DNA of 64,000 nt from NCBI GenBank assembly GCA_027483895.1, contig JAIXTP010000034.1:1-64000 (forward strand), given 5' to 3'. Source of the stretch: Hyphomicrobiales bacterium (GTDB taxonomy: Bacteria; Pseudomonadota; Alphaproteobacteria; Rhizobiales; Beijerinckiaceae). Made by a program: the position numbers and the translations under genes. Of the stretch, positions 44,759 to 53,880 are shown in pieces; the stretch's first letter is position 1, and each line of letters opens with the position of its first letter. The notes beneath the pieces are model-generated. The model saw only the letters and a list, made by a program, of their open reading frames with translations, did not search any database and was not told the origin of the DNA.

Positions 44759-45562
44759 TCAGCCGTTCGGCCGCCCCGCGACCGCGTCGGCGGCGACCGG
44801 GGGAAGGCCGATCCGGCCGAAGCCGGGGAGCTTCAGGGCGGGACGGCGCAGGTCGAGCCCGGCGACGAGGCCGAGAATGTTGACCTCGATGCCTTCCACC
44901 CACGCCACCGTGACCCCGAACAGGCCGTAAAGCGCGACCCGCACGCCGCTGCGCGAGGGCGCGAGGCCCGCGAAATCGCCCGGCGCGCCGTAGTCCTTGC
45001 CGAGCGCGGTGGGCGGCAGGGCGATGCCCGCCTCCGGGATCGCCGAGAGAACATGGGCGACGAAGGTGTTCGAGTTCGGGCCCGGCCACGGGGCATAAGA
45101 CCCCGCCGTCGCATAGGGATAGGACGCCACTGCGGCGCGGATGCGCGGGATGAGGGCCGCGGCCTCGGCGCCGTCGACCGCCGCGACCAGTTCGGGCGGA
45201 TGCCCGTACCAGCGCCCGTCGGCCGCCCAGCCGTTCGTACGGACGGGGCTGCCCCAGCCCACCTTGTCGTAACGGGTGTAGCGCCCGGCGCCCGCCTCCT
45301 TGACCACGATCCAGCTGTGATGGGCGAAGATGCCCCGCCAGCGGCCGACGCGCGCGGCATAAACGCGGACCATGGCGTCGGGATGCGCGGAGGCGGGCGG
45401 CAGAAGGCCCGCGCTCGACCAATCGGCGCGGTGCCATGCTTCGGCGCGGTCCTGCGTCGACCACCAGAGGGCATGGGCGGCGAGCGGCAGCAGGAAGAGG
45501 GCGAGGAAGACGAGGAGCATGGTCCGCAACGGTCTCGACGGGCGCATGGCGTCTTCGATCAT
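44759..45562 (-). CDS. DUF3750 membrane-anchored protein
   Basis: The 267-residue protein has a hydrophobic segment near the N terminus (about residues 12-30) that may be an anchor or signal. The rest contains WRGIFAHHSWIVVKE, YGHPPELVAAVDG and SNTFVAHVLSAIPEAGIALP, fitting DUF3750, whose spacing of conserved His, Asn and Ser residues suggests a hydrolase-like fold. Function unknown. An alternative start is 45547. It lies 58 bp after the ChbG-type deacetylase gene and may be cotranscribed with it. Confidence 0.65.
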   Translation of the reverse strand: MIEDAMRPSRPLRTMLLVFLALFLLPLAAHALWWSTQDRAEAWHRADWSSAGLLPPASAHPDAMVRVYAARVGRWRGIFAHHSWIVVKEAGAGRYTRYDKVGWGSPVRTNGWAADGRWYGHPPELVAAVDGAEAAALIPRIRAAVASYPYATAGSYAPWPGPNSNTFVAHVLSAIPEAGIALPPTALGKDYGAPGDFAGLAPSRSGVRVALYGLFGVTVAWVEGIEVNILGLVAGLDLRRPALKLPGFGRIGLPPVAADAVAGRPNG

Positions 45563-45620
45563 CCGAGAAGGGCGGAACGGGGGAGGAACTCCGGAAAGAT
45601 TCGGGCGGAGGGCGCGCGGG

Positions 45621-46484
45621 TCAAGCCTGATCCGCCACCCGGCCCAGCCGGACGCCGAGATCGGCGAAATCGGCGAGGAAGGCGTCGCTCGCGAGATAGG
45701 CGGCTTCCTGCGGGCGCGTGGCGACGACGGTGTCGAGCGAGGCGAGCTCCGCATCCTCCGCCGCACCCGGATGGACCATCACGAGATGGTCCGGCCCGGG
45801 CGCCATAAGGAAACGGCGGAAATCCGCGCGGAAATCGCGGGCCGGGTCGAAGGGGCTGAAGCCCGCGAAACCGTGATTGACGGGGTGGCCGTGCCGCCGT
45901 GCCGCACGGCCGAAACCCGCCGCAAGGGCCGCCACCGCATGCGCCTTGGCGACGGCGACGCCGCGCGCGGTGATGCGGCCGGGCGTGTCGGCGGGATCGC
46001 GCAGATGCGGGCGGAGATCGGACCCGAAGCGTTCGAGCGCGCGGAACAGCGCGCCGCGGACGCCGGGCAGGGCGTGGACGTGCTGATGCCCGTCGAGAAA
46101 GGCGGGCAAGGCGCCGTAATGCGCGGCGAAGGCCTCGATCTGGCGGGCGAACTCGTCGCCGATCTCGCGCCGTGCCGCGCGGGAGGTGACGGCGAGCCGG
46201 CCGACGACGCGCAGCGCGGGCAAGCGGCCCTCGGGCGCGAGCGTCGGCATGGGGCCGAGCGGGGCGCCGGCAGTGAGATTGAGATGCACGCCGGCATCGG
46301 CCGTGTCCGCATGCTCGCGGAGCGGACGGGCCCAACGAGCCCAATGCGGGCGGTTCGTCATCGCCGAAGTGGCGGAAAGCCGTGATTTCGCGATAAGATC
46401 GATGATGGTCGCGCTCACGCCTTCGGTGAAGGCGAAGTCGTCGGCCACGAGCAGGACCGGGCGCAGGGGACGGGGTTCGTTCAT
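45621..46484 (-). CDS. ChbG/HpnK (YdjC)-family carbohydrate deacetylase
   Basis: The 287-residue protein has the YdjC metal-binding motifs: LLVADDFAFTEGVS near the start (Asp pair), GVHLNLT (first His) and LDGHQHVHALP (His cluster). This family deacetylates sugars such as chito-oligosaccharides or steps of hopanoid side-chain formation. It is divergent from the GT2 gene 78 bp away, which suggests that they act on the same glycan or glycolipid. Substrate not determined. Confidence 0.82.
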   Translation of the reverse strand: MNEPRPLRPVLLVADDFAFTEGVSATIIDLIAKSRLSATSAMTNRPHWARWARPLREHADTADAGVHLNLTAGAPLGPMPTLAPEGRLPALRVVGRLAVTSRAARREIGDEFARQIEAFAAHYGALPAFLDGHQHVHALPGVRGALFRALERFGSDLRPHLRDPADTPGRITARGVAVAKAHAVAALAAGFGRAARRHGHPVNHGFAGFSPFDPARDFRADFRRFLMAPGPDHLVMVHPGAAEDAELASLDTVVATRPQEAAYLASDAFLADFADLGVRLGRVADQA

Positions 46485-46562
46485 CGCGCGGTCATCTCGG
46501 CGGTACTATGCATGCGATCGCCCGCGCGTCTGCGCGGTGCGGTCCGCGAACGGAGAAGTCGA

Positions 46563-47570
46563 GTGTCCCTCACCAGCGGCGTTCCCGTCGGCTCCTGCGA
46601 TCTCTCGATCGTCGTGCCGGCCTTCAACGAGGGACGCAACATCGAAACGTTGACGGAGCGGCTCGAGCCGATCCTCGACGGGCTCGCAGCGAGCTGGGAG
46701 ATCGTGTTCGTCGACGACGGTTCGCGCGACGACACGCTGGAGCGCATCCGCGCGCTGGCGGCGAAGGACCGCCGTATCCGCGCGGTGTCGTTCAGCCGCA
46801 ATTTCGGCAAGGAGATCGCGATCGCGGCGGGCCTCGACCATGCGGGCGGGCGCGCGGTGGTGATCATGGATGCGGACCTCCAGCATCCGCCGGAAATCAT
46901 CCCGGAATTCGTCGCGCGCTGGCGGCAGGGCATCGCGGTGGTCTACGGCGTGCGCATGGACCGCAACGGCGACGGGCTCGTGCGGCGCAAGCTGACCGAG
47001 AGCTTCTACCGCCTCTTCGCCGCGGCGGGCGAAACTCCGCTGCCGCCCGGCGCGGGCGATTTCCGCCTGCTCGACCGCAAGGCGGTGGACGCGCTGCGCG
47101 CGATGGGCGAGCGGGCGCGCTTCTCCAAGGGGCTCTATGCCTGGATCGGCTTTCCCTCGGTCGGCGTGCCCTTCATGGTCGCGGAGCGGGCGGAGGGCGT
47201 CTCGAAATTCACCTTCCGGCGGCTGTTCACCTTCGCCTTCGACGGGATCACATCCTTCTCCACGCTTCCCCTGCGCGTCTGGACCTGGGTGGGCGTGACG
47301 ATCTCGTTCTTCGCGATCCTCGCGGCGCTGTTCTATCTCGTGCGGACCGCGATCATGGGCATCGAGGTGCCGGGCTACGCCTCGCTGATCGTCTCGGTGA
47401 TGTTCTTCTCCGGCGTGCAGCTGATCTCGCTCGGCGTGATCGGCGAATATGTCGGGCGCATCTTCGCCGAGGTGAAGCGCCGGCCGCTCTATATCGTGGG
47501 CGAGAGCGTCGGCTTCGACGAGACGGTGCAGGAACTGCCGCGCCCCGCGCTCGTGCGGCGCCCGGCCTGA
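46563..47570 (+). CDS. Dolichyl-phosphate-mannose-synthase-like GT2 with two C-terminal helices
   Basis: The 335-residue enzyme has the GT2 core motifs FVDDGSRDDT and IMDADLQHPPE (the DxDxQ metal/substrate motif), plus two C-terminal transmembrane helices (about residues 240-265 and 275-300). This is the ArnC/GtrB layout: transfer of a sugar from a nucleotide donor to polyprenyl phosphate at the inner membrane. The start is a GTG at 46563 with CGGAG upstream; an ATG at 46512 is an alternative. It is followed 10 bp later by murJ, so both may be in one operon. Confidence 0.85.
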   Translation: MSLTSGVPVGSCDLSIVVPAFNEGRNIETLTERLEPILDGLAASWEIVFVDDGSRDDTLERIRALAAKDRRIRAVSFSRNFGKEIAIAAGLDHAGGRAVVIMDADLQHPPEIIPEFVARWRQGIAVVYGVRMDRNGDGLVRRKLTESFYRLFAAAGETPLPPGAGDFRLLDRKAVDALRAMGERARFSKGLYAWIGFPSVGVPFMVAERAEGVSKFTFRRLFTFAFDGITSFSTLPLRVWTWVGVTISFFAILAALFYLVRTAIMGIEVPGYASLIVSVMFFSGVQLISLGVIGEYVGRIFAEVKRRPLYIVGESVGFDETVQELPRPALVRRPA

Positions 47571-47580
47571 TCCGCGCTCG

Positions 47581-49107
47581 ATGCTGAAGCAGATCGCCTC
47601 GGTCGGCGGGCTCACGCTGGTCTCGCGCGCCACGGGCTTCGCGCGCGACATCGTGCTCGCCGCGGTGCTCGGCGCGGGCGTTGCGGCCGACGCCTTCGTG
47701 GTGGCGCAGCGGCTGCCCAATCATTTCCGCGCGATCTTCGGCGAGGGCGCCTTCAACGTCGCCTTCGTGCCCGCCTATGCCAAGGCACTGGAGACGGAGG
47801 GCGAAGCCGCGGCCCGGCGCTTCGCCTCGGGCATCCTCGCGCTGCTCGCCGTGGTGCTGCTGATCGTGACGGGCGCGGCGCTCGTCTGGACGCCGGAGGC
47901 GGTGCGGCTGCTCGCGCCGGGCTTTTCCGACGAGCCGGAGAAATTCGCGCTGGCGGTGGCGCTGACGCGCATCACCTTCCCCTATCTCCTCTTCATCTCG
48001 ATCGTGACGCTGGTCTCGGGCGTGCTGAACGCGCATGGGCGCTTCGCCGCGGCGGCGGGCGCGCCGGTCCTCCTGAACCTCTCGATCATGGCGGCGCTCG
48101 GCGTCGCCTTCCTGTTCCCGAGCGCCGCCCATGCGGCCGCATGGGGCGTGACGCTGGCGGGCGTGCTGCAGCTTCTGCTCGTGAGCTGGGACGCGCGGCG
48201 CGCGGGCATCCTGCCGGGCTTCGGAAAGCCCGCGGGCGGCGGACGGACGCGCGCCTTCTTCAAGGCGCTCGGCCCTGCGACGGGAGGCTCGGCGGGCGTG
48301 CAGATCGCGATGTTCGCGGACACGATCATCGCCTCGCTGCTGCCGACGGGCGCGGTGGCCTCGCTCTATTTCGCGGATCGGCTCTATCAGCTGCCGGTGG
48401 GCCTGATCGGCGCCGCGGCCGGAACCGTTCTGCTGCCCGCGATGAGCCGGGCGATCGCCGCGGGCAAGCCCGACGAGGCGCATGCGATGCAGAACCGCGC
48501 CTTCGGTTTCTCGCTGGCGCTCGCCGCGCCCTGCACGGTCGCCTTCCTGATGGTGCCCGACCTCGTGATGCGCGGCCTCTTCATGCGCGGGGCCTTCGAC
48601 GCGGCGGCGGCGAGCGCGGCGGGATCGGTGCTCGCGGCCTATGCCGTGGGCCTGCCCGCGGTGGTACTGATCCGCTCGGCGACGTCTAGCTTCCATGCGC
48701 GGTCGGACACGACGACGCCGATGGTCGCCGCCTTCGCCGGGATCGCGGTGAACGTGGCGCTGAAGCTGGTGCTGACCGGCCCGATGGGCACCGCGGGGCT
48801 CGCCTTGGCGACGGCGCTGGGGGCGTGGGTGAATTTCGGCCTTCTCGCTTTCCTTGCCGTGCGGAAGGGTTGGACGGCGCCCGACCGGACGCTCGGCCGC
48901 GCGTCGCTTGCGGTGCTGGGGGGCTGCGCGGCGCTCGCGGCGACGGTGTTCTTCACGACCGGGCCCGCCGCCCGTTACGCGGCGGGGCTATCGGCTTTCC
49001 GCTCGGAAGCGGAGATGCTGATCGTCGCCGGCGCCGGTGCGGCGGCTTACGGCGTGGTGCTGCTCGCCGGTTTCGCGATCGCGGGGCTTCGTCTGCGGCG
49101 TCTTTGA
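47581..49107 (+). CDS. murJ: Lipid II flippase MurJ (MviN)
   Basis: The 508-residue polytopic protein (about 14 helices) has the MurJ/MviN N-terminal motif LTLVSRATGFARDIVLAAVLG with the family's conserved Arg residues, and ADAFVVAQRLPNHFRAIFGEGAFN. MurJ flips the lipid-linked peptidoglycan precursor across the inner membrane. It is probably essential and cotranscribed with the upstream GT2 gene. Confidence 0.93.
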   Translation: MLKQIASVGGLTLVSRATGFARDIVLAAVLGAGVAADAFVVAQRLPNHFRAIFGEGAFNVAFVPAYAKALETEGEAAARRFASGILALLAVVLLIVTGAALVWTPEAVRLLAPGFSDEPEKFALAVALTRITFPYLLFISIVTLVSGVLNAHGRFAAAAGAPVLLNLSIMAALGVAFLFPSAAHAAAWGVTLAGVLQLLLVSWDARRAGILPGFGKPAGGGRTRAFFKALGPATGGSAGVQIAMFADTIIASLLPTGAVASLYFADRLYQLPVGLIGAAAGTVLLPAMSRAIAAGKPDEAHAMQNRAFGFSLALAAPCTVAFLMVPDLVMRGLFMRGAFDAAAASAAGSVLAAYAVGLPAVVLIRSATSSFHARSDTTTPMVAAFAGIAVNVALKLVLTGPMGTAGLALATALGAWVNFGLLAFLAVRKGWTAPDRTLGRASLAVLGGCAALAATVFFTTGPAARYAAGLSAFRSEAEMLIVAGAGAAAYGVVLLAGFAIAGLRLRRL

Positions 49108-49171
49108 TCCCGGTCAAGGAGCGCTTCGCTGCGTTGCAGCATGGTCGCACCCGACACAGCGGGAGGATGCC

Positions 49172-49414
49172 ATGCTCGTCGTTTCTCTGGTGATGAAGGC
49201 CTTCGCGGTCCGCAATATGGGCGCGGTGGATCGCCTGGTGCGTTTCTGGGGCGGCGTGCTCCTGCTCGCCTTCGCCTTCAGGGCGGGATTTCCCGAGACG
49301 GGCTGGAACGCGCTGGGCATCGTCGGCATCGTGCCGATCCTGACCAGCTTCGCGGCGGCCTGCCCGGCGTACCGGCTGATCGGACTGAATACGCGGCCGG
49401 CGAAGTACCGCTGA
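49172..49414 (+). CDS. DUF2892 small inner-membrane protein
   Basis: The 80-residue protein has NMGAVDRLVRFWGGVLLLAF (the DUF2892 N-terminal pattern) and two predicted helices, then ACPAYRLIGLNT. Related proteins sit in the inner membrane, sometimes fused to rhodanese. GGGAGGA precedes the ATG. Function unknown. It ends 10 bp before a family A repeat. Confidence 0.8.
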   Translation: MLVVSLVMKAFAVRNMGAVDRLVRFWGGVLLLAFAFRAGFPETGWNALGIVGIVPILTSFAAACPAYRLIGLNTRPAKYR

Positions 49415-49424
49415 GGGGGCTCAT

Positions 49425-49528
49425 CCGTCATTGCGAGCGGAGCGAAGCGATCCGGAGAATGCCGGGCTTGGAGCACTATGCCCGGCATTCTCTGGATTGC
49501 TTCGTCGCTTCGCTCCTCGCAATGACGG
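49425..49528. repeat. Family A palindromic repeat, copy 6
   Basis: CCGTCATTGCGAGCGGAGCG at the left, CTCCTCGCAATGACGG at the right. The central part is GGAGAATGCCGGGCTTGGAG with the mirrored CCCGGCATTCTC, which extends the hairpin. It lies between the convergent DUF2892 and aminotransferase genes. Confidence 0.86.
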
Positions 49529-49546
49529 ACGAAGACGTCGCCGCCG

Positions 49547-50407
49547 TCAGCCGGCGTGGGCGAAGGACCAGTAGAGGTCGCGGGCCTGCTTGTAGAAGGG
49601 GCCCGGCTGGAGGTCGCGGCCTTCGATGCGGGTGATCGGCAGGACCTTCGAATAATTGCCGACCTGGAAGATCTCGTCGGCTTCGAGGAAGGCGGAGGGT
49701 GACAGGGTCGTTTCGACGACGGACACGCCCTCCTTCGCGAAAAGGCCGATCACGCGTTGACGCGTGATGCCGTTCAGGAACGAGCCGTTCGGCACCGGCG
49801 TGAACACCGTTCCGTCCTTGACCATGAAGATGTTGGCGGTGGCCAGTTCGGCGACGTTGCCGAGCATGTCGCACATCAGCGCGTTGTCGAAGCCGCGGGC
49901 CTTGGCCTCGCGCATCGCCCGCGCGCTGTTGGGATAGAGGCACGACGCCTTCGCATTGGTGGGCATGGTTTCGAGCGAGGGACGCCGGAAGGGCGAGACG
50001 GTGATCGACGAGCCCGTGCCCTTGGGCATCGGCGCCTCATAGACCGAGACGCAGAAGCGGGTGGAGGACGGGTCCAGCGCCACCGCGCTCCACGGCGCCG
50101 AGCTTTCGGCCCAGTACATCGGCCGGATGTAGAGCTCGGATTTCGGCGGGAATTTCGCGACGCCTTCGAGCGCCAGCGCCACGATCTCCTCGACGGTCTT
50201 GGTCGGTTCGAGATCGAGCGCCGCGGCGGACCGGTTCACGCGCGCGCAATGCAGGTCGAGATCGGGCGTGACGCCCTCGAAGGCCCGCGCGCCGTCGAAG
50301 ACGATGGAACCCTGCCAGAAGGCGTGGCTGCGCGGGCCGATCAGCCCGGGATTGCCCTCGTGCCACTGGCCGTCGAACCAGGTCCAGGTCTTCGTGAACG
50401 TGCTCAT
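49547..50407 (-). CDS. ilvE: Branched-chain amino acid aminotransferase
   Basis: The 286-residue protein matches class IV aminotransferases of the IlvE type: WFDGQWHEGNPGLIGPRSHA at the start, YIRPMYWAESS, and the PLP lysine in TNAKASCLYPNSARAM followed by GFDNALMCD. It transfers amino groups between glutamate and branched-chain 2-oxo acids. The start at 50407 gives the family's length and start sequence. Confidence 0.9.
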   Translation of the reverse strand: MSTFTKTWTWFDGQWHEGNPGLIGPRSHAFWQGSIVFDGARAFEGVTPDLDLHCARVNRSAAALDLEPTKTVEEIVALALEGVAKFPPKSELYIRPMYWAESSAPWSAVALDPSSTRFCVSVYEAPMPKGTGSSITVSPFRRPSLETMPTNAKASCLYPNSARAMREAKARGFDNALMCDMLGNVAELATANIFMVKDGTVFTPVPNGSFLNGITRQRVIGLFAKEGVSVVETTLSPSAFLEADEIFQVGNYSKVLPITRIEGRDLQPGPFYKQARDLYWSFAHAG

Positions 50408-50536
50408 CTTCGCCTCCGCAATTCCGGGGATGAGACGCGCGCCGCGGCGCGTCGTCAACGGCGTCCCGCGCCCTGCCGGCATGCGGCGCACGCACGGGAT
50501 ATGGTGACGTCCGAAGTCGGAACACGGGAGACGCCG

Positions 50537-51208
50537 ATGCCCCAGATTCTCGCCCGTCCCGCCGCCGTCGCGGTGTTCGACGCCTACGGTACGCTGTTCG
50601 ACGTGCATTCCGCCGTGGCGCGGCATGCCGAGCGGGTGGGACCGGAGGCGGCGCGGCTCTCCGAGATCTGGCGGAGCAAGCAGCTCGAATATTCGTGGGT
50701 GCTGTCGCTGACCCGCCGTTACGAGCCCTTCTGGACGTTGACCGAACGCGCGCTCGATTTCGCCTTCGCCGCCGTGCCCTCGGCCGCGCGCGCGACGCGC
50801 GGCGACCTGCTCGCCGCCTACCGGACGCTGTCGGCCTATCCCGAGGTCGCGGGCGTCCTGTCGGCCTTGCGGGCGCGGGGCATTCCGACCGCGATCCTTT
50901 CGAACGGCGATCCGGGCATGCTGGGGGCGGCGGTGGATTCGGCGGGGCTCGGGCCGCATCTCGACGCGGTGCTGTCGGTGGATGCGGCGGGGATCTTCAA
51001 GACCGATCCCGCGACCTACGACCTCGTGGGCGCGCGCTTCGGCACGGTGCCCGCGGAGGTGATCTTCGTATCGTCGAACCGCTGGGACGTGGCGGGCGCC
51101 GCGGCCTACGGCTTTTCCTGCGTCTGGGTGAACCGCACGGAGCGGCCGGACGAATATCCCGGAACGGAGCCCTTCGCCGTGCTGCCGGATCTTCGCGCGC
51201 TCGCCTGA
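50537..51208 (+). CDS. HAD-family type II haloacid dehalogenase
   Basis: The 223-residue protein has the type II haloacid dehalogenase layout: nucleophile Asp in VAVFDAYGTLFDVHSAV, Ser/Asn in AILSNGDPGML, Lys in GIFKTDPATYD, and acidic FVSSNRWDVAGAAAYG. Such enzymes hydrolyse L-2-haloacids, but many members act on other substrates. GGGAG precedes the ATG. It converges with sodB across a clear hairpin. Confidence 0.85.
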   Translation: MPQILARPAAVAVFDAYGTLFDVHSAVARHAERVGPEAARLSEIWRSKQLEYSWVLSLTRRYEPFWTLTERALDFAFAAVPSAARATRGDLLAAYRTLSAYPEVAGVLSALRARGIPTAILSNGDPGMLGAAVDSAGLGPHLDAVLSVDAAGIFKTDPATYDLVGARFGTVPAEVIFVSSNRWDVAGAAAYGFSCVWVNRTERPDEYPGTEPFAVLPDLRALA

Positions 51209-51220
51209 GGCGGAAACGAA

Positions 51221-51242
51221 GACGGGGCCCGAAGGCCCCGTC
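51221..51242. terminator. Bidirectional terminator hairpin
   Basis: A perfect 9-bp stem (GACGGGGCC / GGCCCCGTC) with tetraloop CGAA lies between the convergent dehalogenase and sodB genes. There is no long T run on either side, so termination strength is uncertain. Confidence 0.65.
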
Positions 51243-51266
51243 CGCATCGATGGGAGGTCGACCGCC

Positions 51267-51863
51267 TTACTTCGCGGCGGCGACGTACATCTCTTCGACG
51301 TATTCCCAGTTCACGAGGTTCTCGACGAAGGCCTTGAGATAGTCCGGACGGCGGTTGCGGTAGTCGATGTAGTAGGAGTGCTCCCACACGTCGCAGCCGA
51401 GGATCGGCGAAGCGCCGGAGACCAGCGGGCTCTCGCCGTTCGCGGACTTGGCGACCTCGATCTTGCCGTTGCGGACGGCGAGCCAGCACCAGCCGGAGCC
51501 GAACTGGGTGGTGCCGGCCTGGATGAAGTCCTCCTTCATCTTCTCGACCGAGCCGAAGGCGTCGACGATGGCCTTTTCGAGCGAACCCGGGATCTTGCCG
51601 CCGCCGTTCGGCTTCATCCACTTCCAGAAGTGGATGTGGTTGTAGTGCTGGCCGGCATTGTTGAAGAGACCGGCGTTCTTGCCGAAGGAGCCCTTCACCA
51701 CGTCTTCGAGCGACTTGCCTTCCCACTCCGTGCCCTTGAGCAGGTTGTTGCCGTTGTTCACGTAAGCGAGGTGATGCTTGTCGTGATGATATTCGAGCGT
51801 CTCGCGCGACATGTACGGCTGCAGAGCGTCATAGGCGTAAGGCAGGTCGGGAAGGGTGAACAT
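51267..51863 (-). CDS. sodB: Fe/Mn superoxide dismutase
   Basis: The 198-residue protein has the iron/manganese SOD ligands: first His in EYHHDKHHLAYV, second in AGQHYNHIHFW, and Asp and third His in DVWEHSYYIDY. GSGWCWL is the usual active-site segment. It removes superoxide in the cytoplasm. Metal choice (Fe or Mn) cannot be settled from these motifs alone. There is a 169-bp gap upstream that would hold its promoter. Confidence 0.94.
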   Translation of the reverse strand: MFTLPDLPYAYDALQPYMSRETLEYHHDKHHLAYVNNGNNLLKGTEWEGKSLEDVVKGSFGKNAGLFNNAGQHYNHIHFWKWMKPNGGGKIPGSLEKAIVDAFGSVEKMKEDFIQAGTTQFGSGWCWLAVRNGKIEVAKSANGESPLVSGASPILGCDVWEHSYYIDYRNRRPDYLKAFVENLVNWEYVEEMYVAAAK

Positions 51864-52032
51864 CGCGGTTCCTCCGGTCTGAATGATGCGGTCCGCGGAA
51901 ACGGGCCTCGGCGAAATACTTAGGGGGTCGGCCCGAAGCGGGCAACCTGCCGGTGGACGATCGCGTCCGTCGATGGTTTCCCCGGCGGCCGCCCCTTATG
52001 GTCGGAGCGAGATTCGCAAAGGGACCCCCGGG

Positions 52033-52539
52033 ATGATCGCAGCCGTTTTCGGCCTCTCCGTCGTGATGATCGTGACGGGGACGGCTTCGCTCCTGTCCGG
52101 CATCGCGCTGCTCGGCAACGAGAGCGGGCAGGCGCGCCTGATCGCCGGAGCGGCGGTGGTCGCGGCCGGATGCATCGTGTTCGCGATCGGCTGCCTGACG
52201 GTGGCGGTGGCGAGGCTCGGCAGGGTCGGCCCTGGCGCGCAGGAGGCGGAGCCCGTCGCGGAAGCGGAAATCGAGCGCGTCGAGGAACGGGCCGAGCCGG
52301 AGCCCGTCGCGGCGGCCCCCGAGCCGGAGCCCGAACCCGCCGTCGTCGAGGCCGCGCCGGCTGCGAACGACGCCCCGGAGCGGATCCCGGTCGCGACCTA
52401 TTCGGCGGGTGGCATCGGCTATTTCATGTATGAGGACGGGACGATCGAGGCCGATACCGAACTCGGCCGCTACCGCTTCTCGAACATGGACGATCTGCGC
52501 CGGTTCACGGAAACCGGGCAGGGCGGCGTCAGGGTCTAG
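52033..52539 (+). CDS. Membrane protein with Glu/Pro/Ala linker, unknown
   Basis: The 168-residue protein has two hydrophobic helices (about residues 3-25 and 37-58), a low-complexity acidic/Pro linker (about 68-112), then a compact C-terminal part with VATYSAGGIGYFMYEDGTIE and RYRFSNMDDLRRF. The last segment probably folds in the cytoplasm. No known family is recognised. Its 3' end overlaps the convergent isochorismatase gene by 11 bp. Confidence 0.6.
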   Translation: MIAAVFGLSVVMIVTGTASLLSGIALLGNESGQARLIAGAAVVAAGCIVFAIGCLTVAVARLGRVGPGAQEAEPVAEAEIERVEERAEPEPVAAAPEPEPEPAVVEAAPAANDAPERIPVATYSAGGIGYFMYEDGTIEADTELGRYRFSNMDDLRRFTETGQGGVRV

Positions 52540-53113
52540 GCGCGCCGCCGCGGTCGCGGATCAGCGGCGACAGGGCCTTGAAGGCGGGCGTGCCCGCGCG
52601 TTCGAGCCATTCGAAGACGACCATTTCCGTCGTGACGATCTCGGCGCCTGCGGCCTGCATGCGCGCGAGCCCGCGCATCCGGTCCTCGGCCGAGCGGCTC
52701 GCGACCGCGTCGGCGACGACGCTGACGGCGAGGCCGCCATGCAGGGCGTCGAGCACGGTCTGCAGCACGCAGACATGCGTCTCCATGCCGGTGACGACGA
52801 GGCGCGGACGGTCGACGCCTTCGATGCGCGCGGCGAAATTGGGCTCGCGCATGGCCGAGAAGGTCATCTTCTCGACGACGGCCGAATGATCCGGCAGCGC
52901 CTCGACGAGGACGGGCAGGGTCGGGCCGAGGCCCTTGGGATATTGCTCGCTGACGGTCACCGGCACGCGGCAGGCGCGCGCCGCGGCGAGCAGGAGGGAG
53001 AGGGCGGCGGGCACGGCCTCGGGGACGGGCATCGCCGGGGCCAGACGCTCCTGAACGTCGACGACCACCAGATGGCAGGAATCCGAGACGAGCGGGCGCG
53101 GGCCGGAGATCAT
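52529..53113 (-). CDS. Isochorismatase-like cysteine hydrolase
   Basis: The 194-residue protein has the isochorismatase-family catalytic triad: Asp in [11 protein letters not shown], Lys in [10 protein letters not shown], and nucleophile Cys in [17 protein letters not shown]. This group includes isochorismatases, nicotinamidases and hydrolases of unknown substrate (YcaC type). It overlaps msrB by ATGA (53110-53113), so they are cotranscribed, msrB first. Confidence 0.85.
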   Translation of the reverse strand: MISGPRPLVSDSCHLVVVDVQERLAPAMPVPEAVPAALSLLLAAARACRVPVTVSEQYPKGLGPTLPVLVEALPDHSAVVEKMTFSAMREPNFAARIEGVDRPRLVVTGMETHVCVLQTVLDALHGGLAVSVVADAVASRSAEDRMRGLARMQAAGAEIVTTEMVVFEWLERAGTPAFKALSPLIRDRGGAPRP

Positions 53114-53526
53114 TTCCCCTCCTCCGGCGCGAAGGACAGGGCGGTGCCGTTGGTGCAGTAGCGCAGGCCGGTGGGGCGCGGCCCGTCGGGGAAGACGTGG
53201 CCGAGATGGGAATCGCAGCGCGCGCAGCGGATCTCGGTGCGGACCATGAAATGCGAGCGGTCCTGATGCTCGCTGATCGCATCCTCCGAGACGGGCCTGA
53301 AGAAGCTGGGCCAGCCGGAACCGGACTCGTATTTCGTGTCGGAGGCGAAGAGCGGCGCGCCGCAGGCGACGCAGGAATAGGTGCCGCTGCGCTTTTCCTC
53401 GAGCCAGGGGCCGGTGAAGGCGCGCTCGGTGCCGTGCTCGCGGGTGATGCGGTACTGCTCGGGCGAGAGGCTGCGGCGCCACTCCTCCTCGCTGCGGACG
53501 ATCTTGTCGGGGCTCGCGTCGTTCAT
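53110..53526 (-). CDS. msrB: Methionine-R-sulfoxide reductase B
   Basis: The 138-residue protein has two zinc CxxC motifs ([10 protein letters not shown] and [12 protein letters not shown]) and the catalytic Cys in [11 protein letters not shown]. It reduces the R epimer of methionine sulfoxide in proteins with thioredoxin. The start overlaps the following isochorismatase gene. Its promoter must be in the AT-rich 354-bp gap it shares with mucR. Confidence 0.93.
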   Translation of the reverse strand: MNDASPDKIVRSEEEWRRSLSPEQYRITREHGTERAFTGPWLEEKRSGTYSCVACGAPLFASDTKYESGSGWPSFFRPVSEDAISEHQDRSHFMVRTEIRCARCDSHLGHVFPDGPRPTGLRYCTNGTALSFAPEEGK

Positions 53527-53880
53527 GGGATCCTCCGGAGGTTCATGAGGATATGTCGCCGGCGGGGCCTTCGTGCAAGACGCGGCCGCCCTTCGTCCGT
53601 TTCGTGTAATCCGAGCAGAACGACCGAAGCGCTACCGTATGAAACGGTATATTCGGCAACTTAGACTTCGAATGCATTGCATTTGAAGTTTCGGCGTAAT
53701 AAACGGTTCGATGACGTCTAATTCGAACGGGCGCGCATTCGAAGAAACCTCGATCGTCGCTTTCCGCCGCCGACGCGCATATTGCGAAAGTGCGGCGGGA
53801 AAATCGGTCTCGGTCTTCGGTTTCGAGACGCGGTCCGTGCGGCACATATCAGGCTCGAACAGGAAGGTTCAGCTCAAGCC
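53527..53880. promoter_or_regulatory. AT-rich divergent control region of msrB and mucR
   Basis: No gene fits this 354-bp stretch. It is much less GC-rich than its surroundings. It contains an inverted repeat TACCGT-ATGAA-ACGGTA (53633-53649), a 25-bp palindrome at 53665-53689 (listed separately) and two ATTCGAA direct repeats (53721-53727 and 53737-53743). MucR-family proteins bind such AT-rich promoters and often repress their own gene, so MucR autoregulation here is likely. Confidence 0.6.
53665..53689. promoter_or_regulatory. 25-bp palindrome in the mucR upstream region
   Basis: Arms ACTTCGAATGCA (53665-53676) and TGCATTTGAAGT (53678-53689) are complementary except for one base and flank a single central T. 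It lies 191 bp before the mucR ATG and 139 bp before the msrB start. It resembles a dimer operator. The partner protein is not known. Confidence 0.65.
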
